Of a stretch of 41,063 nucleotides of DNA, positions 24,308 to 32,706 are shown in pieces (position 1 is the first letter of the stretch; each line of letters starts with the position of its first letter). The notes beneath the pieces are model-generated. The model saw nothing but the letters and a program-made list of their open reading frames with translations. It was not told the origin of the DNA and did not search any database. Both the position numbers and the translations under genes were made by a program. This DNA is from Streptococcus pseudopneumoniae. GTDB lineage: Bacteria; Bacillota; Bacilli; Lactobacillales; Streptococcaceae. The stretch is taken from NCBI RefSeq assembly GCF_001070715.1, contig NZ_JVRR01000077.1, forward strand, positions 1 to 41,063, given 5' to 3'.

Positions 24308-25075
24308 ATGAGTATTCGAGTAATTATTGCCGGTTTTAAAGGAAAAATGGGCCAAGCTGCTTGTCAGATGGTCTTGGCTGATCCAGATTTGGACTTGGTA
24401 GCAGTTTTGGATCCTTTTGAGTCTGAATCAGAATGGCAGGGTATTCCTGTTTTCAAGGATAAGGCTGATTTAGCAGGCTTTGAAGCGGATGTCTGGGTAG
24501 ACTTTACTACACCAGCCGTTGCCTATGAAAATACACGCTTTGCTCTTGAGAATGGCTTTGCTCCAGTAGTTGGAACGACAGGATTTACTAGTGAAGAAAT
24601 TGCAGAGCTAAAAGAATTTTCTCGTGCTCAAGATTTGGGTGGCTTGATTGCTCCTAACTTTGCCTTGGGTGCTGTCTTGCTTATGCAATTTGCAAAGCAG
24701 GCTGCCAAATATTTCCCAAATGTGGAGATTATTGAGCTCCATCATGACAAGAAAAAGGATGCCCCGAGTGGAACAGCTATTAAAACAGCTGAGTTAATGG
24801 CAGAAGTTCGAGATTCTACCCAGCAAGGTGCGCCTGATGAAGAAGAATTGATTGCAGGTGCCCGTGGTGCTGACTTTGATGGCATGCGGATTCACTCAGT
24901 TCGTTTGCCAGGTTTGGTAGCCCATCAGGAAGTCATCTTTGGCAATCAGGGAGAAGGATTGACCCTCCGTCATGACTCCTATGATCGCAGCTCCTTCATG
25001 ACAGGGGTGAATTTGGGAATTAAAGAAGTTGTCAAGCGTCATGAGCTTGTCTATGGATTAGAACACTTATTATGA
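24308..25075 (+). CDS. dapB: 4-hydroxy-tetrahydrodipicolinate reductase
   Basis: A 255-residue NAD(P)H-dependent enzyme of the lysine/diaminopimelate pathway; in streptococci, whose peptidoglycan uses Lys, it feeds the wall stem peptide. The nucleotide loop is GFKGKMG (9-15). The active-site block starts at His145-His146 and reads [15 protein letters not shown]. The GTTGF segment and a C-terminal GLEHLL are typical. It begins after ACAGGAG and overlaps cca by four bases (ATGA). Confidence 0.97.
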   Translation: MSIRVIIAGFKGKMGQAACQMVLADPDLDLVAVLDPFESESEWQGIPVFKDKADLAGFEADVWVDFTTPAVAYENTRFALENGFAPVVGTTGFTSEEIAELKEFSRAQDLGGLIAPNFALGAVLLMQFAKQAAKYFPNVEIIELHHDKKKDAPSGTAIKTAELMAEVRDSTQQGAPDEEELIAGARGADFDGMRIHSVRLPGLVAHQEVIFGNQGEGLTLRHDSYDRSSFMTGVNLGIKEVVKRHELVYGLEHLL

Positions 25076-26271
25076 GATTAACGCAAATGCCTTCTGAATT
25101 TCAGAAGGCTTTACCAGTATTAGAAAAAATTAAAGAAGCAGGTTTTGAAGCCTATTTTGTTGGGGGTTCTGTTCGAGATGCCCTCCTCAATCGTCCTATC
25201 CATGATGTGGATATTGCGACGTCTTCTTATCCAGAGGAGACCAAGCAGATTTTTCCGCGAACAGCCGATATCGGAATCGAGCATGGAACCGTCTTGGTTT
25301 TAGATGGGGATGAGGAGTATGAGGTAACTACCTTTCGGACAGAAGATGTCTATGTGGACTATCGAAGACCCAGTGCGGTTTCCTTTGTGCGCTCGCTAGA
25401 AGAAGACCTCAAACGCCGTGATTTCACGGTCAACGCCTTTGCCTTGGACGAGACAGGGGAAATCATTGACTTATTCCATGGTTTAGACGATTTAGAAAAT
25501 CAAGTTTTGCGAGCGGTTGGTGTAGCTAGTGAGCGTTTCAACGAAGATGCTCTACGGATTATGCGTGGTTTCCGTTTTCAGGCCAGTCTTGGCTTTGAAC
25601 TTGAGCCAGAAACATTTAAAGCAATGAAGACCTTGACGCCACTTTTGGAGAAAATTTCTGTGGAGCGTACCTTCGTTGAGTTTGATAAACTCATGCTGGC
25701 TCCATTTTGGAGAAGGGGTTTGGCTTCCATGATTGAGAGTCAAGCTTATGACTATCTCCCTGATATGGCAGCTAGCCAGGACAAGCTTAACAGACTGTTT
25801 GATTTGGATACTGATTTCACCTTTGAATCTTCAGAGCAAGCCTGGGCGGCTCTACTGTGGGCTTTGGAGATTGAAAATGCGCAGCCATTTTTGAAGGCTT
25901 GGAAGACCTCACGTCAGTTTGCCAAGCAGGTACAGGATTTGCTGACTATTTTGGCCTTGCGTGAAAAGGGAGAATTGAGCAAGCGCGATTGTTATCGCTT
26001 TGACTTGGATTTACTTTTACAGGCTGAAAATCTTCGTCAGGCCCAAGGAAAAGAAGTCAACCCACAAGCCATCACAGAAACCTATCAGAGTCTGACCATT
26101 CATGATAAGAAAGAAATCCAAATCAACGGTGGTATTTTGATTAAGGAATATGGCTATCAGCCGGGCCCAGACTTGGGAGAGATTTTAACAGAGATTGAGT
26201 ATGCCATTGTCGATGGAGAATTGGAAAATGACCGTCAAGCCATCCATGATTATCTGAGGGAGAAAAAATGA
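25072..26271 (+). CDS. cca: CCA-adding tRNA nucleotidyltransferase
   Basis: A 399-residue class II nucleotidyltransferase that adds or repairs the 3' CCA of tRNAs. The head domain has [21 protein letters not shown] with the catalytic DxD. Next come [10 protein letters not shown], then the neck motif [21 protein letters not shown] with the EDxxR-type template residues. The C-terminal half is helical. Length fits the Gram-positive enzyme. It overlaps dapB and uup by four bases each, so the three are translated in series. Confidence 0.96.
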   Translation: MRLTQMPSEFQKALPVLEKIKEAGFEAYFVGGSVRDALLNRPIHDVDIATSSYPEETKQIFPRTADIGIEHGTVLVLDGDEEYEVTTFRTEDVYVDYRRPSAVSFVRSLEEDLKRRDFTVNAFALDETGEIIDLFHGLDDLENQVLRAVGVASERFNEDALRIMRGFRFQASLGFELEPETFKAMKTLTPLLEKISVERTFVEFDKLMLAPFWRRGLASMIESQAYDYLPDMAASQDKLNRLFDLDTDFTFESSEQAWAALLWALEIENAQPFLKAWKTSRQFAKQVQDLLTILALREKGELSKRDCYRFDLDLLLQAENLRQAQGKEVNPQAITETYQSLTIHDKKEIQINGGILIKEYGYQPGPDLGEILTEIEYAIVDGELENDRQAIHDYLREKK

Positions 26272-28139
26272 GTGATTTTATCGTTGAAAAACTAAGTAAA
26301 TCCGTCGGTGATAAGACCGTTTTTAAGGATATTTCCTTTATCATCCATGACTTGGATAGAATTGGTTTAATCGGTGTCAATGGGACTGGTAAGACCACCC
26401 TTTTAGATGTTCTTTCTGGTGTTTCTGGATTTGATGGGGATGTTAGTCCCTTTTCAGCTAAGAATGATTACCAGATTGGTTACTTGACTCAAGATCCTGA
26501 TTTTGATGATAGCAAGACGGTCTTGGATACGGTTCTATCTAGCGACCTCAAGGAAATCCAGCTTATTCGTGAGTATGAGTTAATCATGTTCAACTACAGT
26601 GAGGATAAGCAGGCTCGTTTGGAACGGGTCATGGCTGAAATGGATTCTCTTCAAGCTTGGGAAATTGAGAGTCAGATCAAGACGGTTCTCAGTAAGCTGG
26701 GTATTCAGGACTTATCTACTCCTGTTGGGGAATTGTCAGGTGGTCTAAGAAGACGGGTCCAGTTGGCGCAAGTCTTACTTGGCAACCACGACCTTTTGCT
26801 TTTGGATGAGCCGACCAACCATCTGGACATTGCGACTATTGAGTGGCTGACCCTCTTTTTGAAAAATTCCAAGAAAACTGTTCTCTTTATTACCCACGAC
26901 CGTTATTTCCTAGACGCTTTGTCAACACGTATTTTCGAGTTGGATCGAGCAGGCTTAACAGAATATCAGGGCAATTATCAGGACTATGTTCGCCTTAAGG
27001 CGGAACAGGACGAGCGCGATGCGGCTCTACTTCATAAAAAAGAACAACTTTATAAGCAAGAATTGGCCTGGATGCGCAGACAACCGCAGGCGCGTGCGAC
27101 CAAGCAGCAGGCTCGTATCAATCGTTTCCATGATTTGAAGAAAGAAGTCTCAGGTGGCGTTGCTGAGACAGACTTGACCATGAACTTTGAAACCAGTCGG
27201 ATTGGTAAGAAAGTCATCGAGTTTCAGGATGTTTCCTTTGCATATGAAAGCAAGCCTATTTTGCAAGATTTTAATCTCTTGGTGCAGGCCAAAGACCGTA
27301 TCGGAATTGTTGGGGACAACGGTGTTGGAAAATCAACCCTGCTCAACCTGATTGCAGGCAGTCTTGAGCCGACAGCAGGTCAAGTTATGATTGGGGAAAC
27401 GGTTCGCATCGCCTATTTTTCTCAACAAATTGAGGGATTGGATGAAAGCAAGCGAGTGATCAATTACTTGCAGGAAGTGGCAGAAGAGGTCAAAACCAGC
27501 GGTGGTTCTACGACTTCCATCGCTGAATTGCTGGAGCAGTTCCTTTTCCCACGTTCGACGCATGGAACCTTGATTGAGAAATTGTCAGGTGGCGAGAAAA
27601 AACGTCTTTATCTCCTCAAATTGCTATTGGAAAAACCAAATGTTCTTCTCTTGGACGAACCGACAAATGACCTAGATATTGCGACCTTGACAGTTTTGGA
27701 GAATTTCTTGCAAGGCTTTGCTGGTCCAGTTTTGACTGTTAGTCACGACCGTTATTTTCTGGATAAGGTAGCGACTAAGATTCTCGCATTTGAAGATGGC
27801 AAGATTCGTCCTTTCTTTGGTCATTACACCGACTATCTTGATGAGAAAGCCTTTGAAACAGAGATGGCCAATCAAGTGCAAAAGGCTGAAAAGGAGAAAG
27901 TGGTCAAGGTTCGTGAAGACAAGAAACGCATGACCTACCAAGAAAAGCAGGAGTGGGCAAGCATTGAAGGTGATATTGAAGCCTTGGAAAATCGTATCGC
28001 TGCTATTGAAGAGGAAATGCAGGCCAACGGCTCTGACTTTGGTAAGTTGGCTACTCTCCAAAAAGAACTGGATGAGAAAAACGAAGCACTCCTTGAAAAA
28101 TACGAACGCTATGAGTATCTCAGTGAGTTTGATAGCTAG
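26268..28139 (+). CDS. uup: ABC-F ATPase, Uup type
   Basis: A 623-residue soluble protein with two ABC cassettes and no membrane segment. Cassette 1: Walker [10 protein letters not shown], signature LSGGLRRR, Walker [13 protein letters not shown]. Cassette 2: [28 protein letters not shown]. An inter-domain linker rich in Arg/Gln ([17 protein letters not shown]) and a C-terminal coiled coil (about 555-620) are the Uup features. ABC-F proteins act on ribosomes; Uup affects ribosome assembly and transposon excision in E. coli. It is not clearly one of the antibiotic-resistance ABC-Fs. Confidence 0.9.
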   Translation: MSDFIVEKLSKSVGDKTVFKDISFIIHDLDRIGLIGVNGTGKTTLLDVLSGVSGFDGDVSPFSAKNDYQIGYLTQDPDFDDSKTVLDTVLSSDLKEIQLIREYELIMFNYSEDKQARLERVMAEMDSLQAWEIESQIKTVLSKLGIQDLSTPVGELSGGLRRRVQLAQVLLGNHDLLLLDEPTNHLDIATIEWLTLFLKNSKKTVLFITHDRYFLDALSTRIFELDRAGLTEYQGNYQDYVRLKAEQDERDAALLHKKEQLYKQELAWMRRQPQARATKQQARINRFHDLKKEVSGGVAETDLTMNFETSRIGKKVIEFQDVSFAYESKPILQDFNLLVQAKDRIGIVGDNGVGKSTLLNLIAGSLEPTAGQVMIGETVRIAYFSQQIEGLDESKRVINYLQEVAEEVKTSGGSTTSIAELLEQFLFPRSTHGTLIEKLSGGEKKRLYLLKLLLEKPNVLLLDEPTNDLDIATLTVLENFLQGFAGPVLTVSHDRYFLDKVATKILAFEDGKIRPFFGHYTDYLDEKAFETEMANQVQKAEKEKVVKVREDKKRMTYQEKQEWASIEGDIEALENRIAAIEEEMQANGSDFGKLATLQKELDEKNEALLEKYERYEYLSEFDS

Positions 28140-28187
28140 AAGAATAGAAAAATCCCGTCTCATGACAGGATTTCTCTATTCTTTTTT
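28138..28187. terminator. bidirectional terminator between uup and mntE
   Basis: AGAATAGAAAAATCC and GGATTTCTCTATTCT arms are followed by TTTTTT. The right arm contains the mntE stop codon (28176-28178 on the minus strand), so one hairpin serves both convergent genes. Confidence 0.88.
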
Positions 28188-29360
28188 GGTTTCTTGATGA
28201 AAGATATTTTGCCAAGTTTCGTGGCGACGCCAGATACTGGTATGGATGATACCATCTAACTCATAGCAGATGAGTTTGGTCTTCTGACTGATGGAAGTGA
28301 TCTGAATATCCTTGATAGCGGAATTCAAGTCTTTTTTAGCTTTATAGGCCTCTTTATCCATCTGCTCTCCATCTTGACGAATATAGACAAAATCGTCAGC
28401 CAAGAGTTCTTCCAGTTGATTTCCTTGGTCAATCAATTGCTCGCGCATGAGGAGTTTTTTATAGACATTGTCCATGATTTCATCTTCAGGAATGGGAGCA
28501 GGTTCGATGTGGATATCAGTATCAAAAACACCAAATCGTTCTTCTAGCATAGACTCAACCTGATCCGCGATTTCATGACTCTCAAAAACCGACAGGTCAG
28601 GATTCATTTCAAGAGTGATATCCAAGTAAATATTGCTGCCGTAGGTACGACCTCTTTGTGATTTAACCTTGCTAATTTTGGGAATTTCCATAATAGCTTT
28701 TTGGTAGTCTTCCAGCAGACGGTCGTCAAAACCATCTGAAAGACTAAAGGAAGACTCGATAAAGATATCATAGGCAGTTTTCAAGATAAAGAAAGTGATG
28801 ATAATGGCAACCAGTTTATCCACAATGGGATAATTGAAACTGCTAGCTAGGATGGCAATAGTAGTACCAAGTGAGGTAACAGCATCAGAAAGATTGTCCT
28901 TTGCTGCGGTCTTCAGTGCTTTGGAGTTGGATTTCTTACTGAGGCGAGTATTGTAGAGATAGACCACAAACATGATTGCTGCAGACATAATTCCTAGAGT
29001 TGCACCAAGAGGATCAATGACCGTTTCTTCCCGACTGAGAATCTTTTGAATGGTATCTCGAAGTACATCGAAACCGACATAGAACATGATGATAGAAGTG
29101 ATCAAGCTAGCCAAATCTTCAATCTTCCAGTGACCGAAACGGTGATCACGGTCTGCAGGCTGGCGTGCCATTCGAATGCCAATCAAGAGGGCAACATTTC
29201 CAATGATGTCCGACACGTTGTTGAAACCATCGGCCACCAAACTGGATGAATGAAGAAGGTGACCAGTTGCTAATTTGGCTGCAGATAAGATCAAATAGGT
29301 TGAAATACTGATAATGGCCCCACGCTCAGCTAACTTGAGATTTGAGATAGATTGCTTCAT
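28176..29360 (-). CDS. mntE: manganese efflux protein, cation diffusion facilitator family
   Basis: A 394-residue CDF transporter that exports Mn2+ in exchange for protons. About six N-terminal transmembrane helices carry the metal-site motifs DGFNNVSD (TM2) and KDNLSD (TM5). The Asn in the first motif is a feature of Mn2+-selective members. A cytoplasmic CDF C-domain (about 210-290) is followed by an extra acidic tail to 394. As I recall, the pneumococcal orthologue in this position is MntE, required for Mn2+ tolerance. The neighbouring Mn2+-riboswitch ATPase is a second export route. The start follows AAGGAAG. Confidence 0.92.
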   Translation of the reverse strand: MKQSISNLKLAERGAIISISTYLILSAAKLATGHLLHSSSLVADGFNNVSDIIGNVALLIGIRMARQPADRDHRFGHWKIEDLASLITSIIMFYVGFDVLRDTIQKILSREETVIDPLGATLGIMSAAIMFVVYLYNTRLSKKSNSKALKTAAKDNLSDAVTSLGTTIAILASSFNYPIVDKLVAIIITFFILKTAYDIFIESSFSLSDGFDDRLLEDYQKAIMEIPKISKVKSQRGRTYGSNIYLDITLEMNPDLSVFESHEIADQVESMLEERFGVFDTDIHIEPAPIPEDEIMDNVYKKLLMREQLIDQGNQLEELLADDFVYIRQDGEQMDKEAYKAKKDLNSAIKDIQITSISQKTKLICYELDGIIHTSIWRRHETWQNIFHQETKKE

Positions 29361-29551
29361 TCAACTTCCTTTCTAGTCATATAGCATTCTACCATTATAC
29401 TGGTTTTCAAGGGAAAATTCAAATAGGATGGATAAAACTAAGAAGATACAAAGCAGGAAATGCTTTTTTTTTTTAGGAAACATGGTAAAATGATATCTGG
29501 AAGTTTATGCTTTTTTATACAAAAATATTAGCAAATACCAAAGGAGATTAT

Positions 29552-30622
29552 ATGAAAACATTGATTGTTATTCCTGCCCTAAATCCTCCACTTGATTTGA
29601 TTCAATACATAGAAAAATTAAGGCAATCTGGGTTAGAAGATATTCTAATTGTAGATGATGGAAGTAGGTCAGAATGTGGTTATATTTTTGAACAACTAAG
29701 AGATAAACAAGGATGTCAGATATTAACCCATGCAAAAAATTTAGGAAAGGGTCGTGCCTTAAAAAATGCTTTTAACTATTTTCTGACAATGCCAAATGTA
29801 GAAGAATATAACGGGATTGTCACTGCTGATTCGGATGGACAACATAGGGTTGAAGATGTCTTATCTATGGTAGAGACAATTTCTAATTATCCTGACTCAC
29901 TCATTTTAGGTTGTCGTGATTTTGATTCTGAAAATGTTCCACCAAAAAGTAAATTTGGGAATAAGCTTACAAAATTAGTATTTAAATTGCTTTATGGTAG
30001 AAAAATTACAGATACTCAGACTGGACTTCGAGGCTTTCCAAAGGCAACTTTACATGAAATGTTGGAGATTTCAGGTGAACGATTTGAGTATGAGACTAAA
30101 ATGTTAATCCATACATTTGATAATTCAATTCCCATCAAAGAAATAAGGATTGAAACTATTTACTTTGATGGGAATGCTGAAACTCATTTCAATCCTATTA
30201 AAGATTCATTGAGAATTTATAAAGTAATCTTTGCATCATTCTTTAAATATTTGTTATCTTCTCTTTCTTCCTTTTTAGTTGATATTGGATTGTTTCAGTT
30301 GTTCCTTTGGCTTTCCCTATCTGTAGGAATTCATAGAGGAGCATTGTTGATTCTACTATCAACCATTTTGTCAAGAATAATTTCATCTTATTTTAATTTT
30401 ACAATGAATAAGAATTTTGTCTTTGATGGTGAAAAAAGAATTCATAAAACGATTGTTAAATACTATAGCTTGGCTGCTTTCCAAATGTTGTTGTCTGCAG
30501 CAATGGTGACAGTTGTTTGGAATATGTTTTCTGGTTCTGAAACAGCCATTAAAATAGTAGTAGATACAATTTTATTTCTTGCTAGTTATCAAGTTCAAAG
30601 AAGGTGGGTGTTTAGAGAGTGA
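29552..30622 (+). CDS. GT2 glycosyltransferase fused to a GtrA-type flippase domain
   Basis: A 356-residue protein. Residues 1-220 are a GT-A fold of the dolichyl/undecaprenyl-phosphate sugar synthase type: IPALNPP, IVDDGS, HAKNLGKGRALKNA, TADSDGQH and DTQTGLRGFPK. Residues 225-356 hold four hydrophobic segments and NFTMNKNFVFDG, the GtrA signature. It should make a lipid-linked sugar (Und-P-hexose) and help move it across the membrane. The ATG at 29552 is chosen for the AAAGGAG site, which discards 15 codons of an upstream TTG frame. AT content is clearly above the flanking core genes, which suggests acquisition. It overlaps the next gene by four bases. Confidence 0.85.
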   Translation: MKTLIVIPALNPPLDLIQYIEKLRQSGLEDILIVDDGSRSECGYIFEQLRDKQGCQILTHAKNLGKGRALKNAFNYFLTMPNVEEYNGIVTADSDGQHRVEDVLSMVETISNYPDSLILGCRDFDSENVPPKSKFGNKLTKLVFKLLYGRKITDTQTGLRGFPKATLHEMLEISGERFEYETKMLIHTFDNSIPIKEIRIETIYFDGNAETHFNPIKDSLRIYKVIFASFFKYLLSSLSSFLVDIGLFQLFLWLSLSVGIHRGALLILLSTILSRIISSYFNFTMNKNFVFDGEKRIHKTIVKYYSLAAFQMLLSAAMVTVVWNMFSGSETAIKIVVDTILFLASYQVQRRWVFRE

Positions 30623-32448
30623 TAAATAAGTTGAACTTTAGTGTTGTAAAGAGTATTATCTTATCTTACTATTTTACACTTTTGTTAACATTAGACAAAA
30701 AAATAGTTGTTAATAGTTATATAACGTTTTTAAGAGTATTTCAAACAGAAACATTGATTACAGCAACAATATTCTTATCAGTTTTATATTTCATAAATAA
30801 AAATAAGTTATCTTCTTTAACCAAGAGAGAATCTATGATTATAAAAGTATTTTCGTCAATTTTAGCATTTATTTTTGTAATCGGAGAAGATATAACACAC
30901 ACACAAGCATTATTTAGGGGGAGTTTGAACCGATATTCTTTTGTATTGTTTTTTATTCTTTTGATAGGATATTATCTTATCTTTAAGTATTTTTTACATT
31001 TAGTTTGGGATAAATACAATGTTTATATAAAAAAATTCGATATTGAGTTGAATACATTTAGGCTTAAGATAGATAGGCGAAAATATTTCAGTCTATTAAC
31101 TCCATTTCTTTTGGTTAGAATACTAGCATTTATACTGTTGTATCCAGGTGTTACAACGTATGATAGTATGGTAATAATAGGTGAAGGTCTAGGGATTTAT
31201 CCATTGACAAATTCCCACCCATATTTATTTACCTATACTGTAAGTCTATTTACAAAATTTGGCATGAAATTTTTAGGAGGGGTTGGTGTTGGAGTAGCGA
31301 TTTTCAATTTTCTTACCCTAGTAATAACCACTTTAATTTATGTATATGTATTATATAGAATTTTTGAACTAAGTAATAATAAATGGTTGAATAGATGTTT
31401 ATATTTATTCTATCTTTTGTTTCCAAATTTCATAATAGTTAGTTTTACGATGTATAAAGATGTATATATGGTAAATGCACTAATGTTGTTTTTTCTATGT
31501 ATTATATATATTCTTTATCAACCAGCTAAATTTTTTGAGAATAAGAATTTCTTATTTATGTTTATTATCTCCTTTTTTGGGATATATATGATGCATAGAA
31601 AGGCTGTTATTTATATAATTGTTGGTATTCTTATACTATTTATTTTTAACAAACGATACTACAAGAAAATTTTGTTCTATTCTTTAGTATCAATAAGCTT
31701 TACTTTGATAATAAATTTTATTGCAAGTTCCTTAATTCAGCCACAAGAATCAAGAAAGAGGTATGATTATTTAGCACCTAGATTTCAACAACTTGCTGCT
31801 GCTGTATACTATCATCCAGATTCATTTTCTAGTGAAGAATTAGCTTTTTATGATTCTACATTAGGTCTAGAAAATAACAAGAAATTTGTTTATTATAAAG
31901 CTGATCCAATTAAAGATAGTATGAAAAATGAACAATTTGAAGGAAGGGAGCACGAATTTTTTAAATTATGGTTTAAGGGTTATCTTACTCATCCAAAGAC
32001 TTATATAGATGCATTATTAAATTTGTCCGTTTCATATTGGTATCCATATAATTTTTCAGATTTGACGTATATGGGAAATTATTATCAGGTTATGTATGAA
32101 GATAGTAGCAATGTTTATGGAAATACAACTTCACTTGATGATGGATGGAAGAATCAAACAAAGTTTAAGAAGTTACAAGAATTCTATTGGAATATACATA
32201 AGACGATTTCTTATTTACCAATTTTTTCTATATTTTATAGTGCAGGGTTATATACAATTTTATTGTTAATTATTTTGATGATTTCATTATTGAGGAGAGA
32301 TTATAAGATTTTAGGTTTAATAATTATATGTGTTTCAATAATACTAACGTGCATTTATTCTCCAATTGTAAATTATTTTAGATATTCGTATGTATTCATG
32401 GCTATAATCCCTTTGTTACTTCCCTTCCTTTTTTTAAAGAGGCGATAG
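30619..32448 (+). CDS. polytopic GT-C-like membrane glycosyltransferase (DUF6020-like)
   Basis: A 609-residue protein with about a dozen hydrophobic helices. An early loop reads YPGVTTYDSM, then the PLTNSHPYLFTYTVSLF segment, a pattern I associate with DUF6020 GT-C-type proteins that use lipid-linked sugars. The GTG start overlaps the GT2-GtrA stop (GTGA), so the two are translationally coupled. The inferred job is to transfer the flipped sugar to an extracellular acceptor such as teichoic acid, a polysaccharide or a glycoprotein; the acceptor is unknown. It is very AT-rich, with ATA and AGA codons common, unlike the neighbouring ATPase gene. No clear terminator follows, so read-through could reach the riboswitch. 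Confidence 0.65.
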   Translation: MINKLNFSVVKSIILSYYFTLLLTLDKKIVVNSYITFLRVFQTETLITATIFLSVLYFINKNKLSSLTKRESMIIKVFSSILAFIFVIGEDITHTQALFRGSLNRYSFVLFFILLIGYYLIFKYFLHLVWDKYNVYIKKFDIELNTFRLKIDRRKYFSLLTPFLLVRILAFILLYPGVTTYDSMVIIGEGLGIYPLTNSHPYLFTYTVSLFTKFGMKFLGGVGVGVAIFNFLTLVITTLIYVYVLYRIFELSNNKWLNRCLYLFYLLFPNFIIVSFTMYKDVYMVNALMLFFLCIIYILYQPAKFFENKNFLFMFIISFFGIYMMHRKAVIYIIVGILILFIFNKRYYKKILFYSLVSISFTLIINFIASSLIQPQESRKRYDYLAPRFQQLAAAVYYHPDSFSSEELAFYDSTLGLENNKKFVYYKADPIKDSMKNEQFEGREHEFFKLWFKGYLTHPKTYIDALLNLSVSYWYPYNFSDLTYMGNYYQVMYEDSSNVYGNTTSLDDGWKNQTKFKKLQEFYWNIHKTISYLPIFSIFYSAGLYTILLLIILMISLLRRDYKILGLIIICVSIILTCIYSPIVNYFRYSYVFMAIIPLLLPFLFLKRR

Positions 32449-32481
32449 TGAGCTTCCGATATGTTGAGTAGTTAAATATTC

Positions 32482-32509
32482 TTGAATTTTCTTCAAAATT
32501 TGGTATAAT
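32482..32509 (+). promoter_or_regulatory. promoter of the Mn2+ riboswitch and ATPase
   Basis: TTGAAT (32482-32487) and TGGTATAAT (-10 at 32504-32509) are 16 bp apart, with transcription expected to begin near 32516. Confidence 0.75.
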
Positions 32510-32515
32510 AGTACT

Positions 32516-32643
32516 ACTCAAGGGAGTAGCTGGCAGAAACCTGTGATAGTGTCGTCATTCCGAATTTTATACTGAAAAGTATGCTTTCCGGCACTATCTT
32601 AAACAGCGAGACTTGTTATGATTAACAGGTCTCTTTTTGTTTG
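32516..32643 (+). ncRNA. yybP-ykoY Mn2+ riboswitch with terminator
   Basis: The leader has the GGGAGTAGC start, a GTGATAGTG/CACTATC outer pairing with the CGTC and CCGGC loops of the family, and an expression platform. The platform is a near-perfect terminator (GAGACTTGTTA and TAACAGGTCTC, then TTTTTG, 32608-32643). In this class Mn2+ docks the two loop regions and prevents terminator formation, turning on the export gene. A Mn2+-sensing riboswitch ahead of the equivalent streptococcal ATPase has been described. The ATPase ORF starts 64 bp after the hairpin. Confidence 0.9.
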
Positions 32644-32706
32644 TCGTGAAAATATATGATGAGAAAAAGAGAGTCTGTTTTGCACACAATGTCAAGGAGG
32701 AGACAC

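Noticed and set aside
26268-28139. Antibiotic-resistance ABC-F protein
   Set aside because: The short linker and C-terminal coiled coil fit Uup, and its place in a dapB-cca operon is a core arrangement.
27672-28163. 163-codon minus-strand frame at the end of uup
   Set aside because: Antisense to the Uup coiled coil; its Phe/Leu-rich content arises from Lys/Glu codons of the sense strand.
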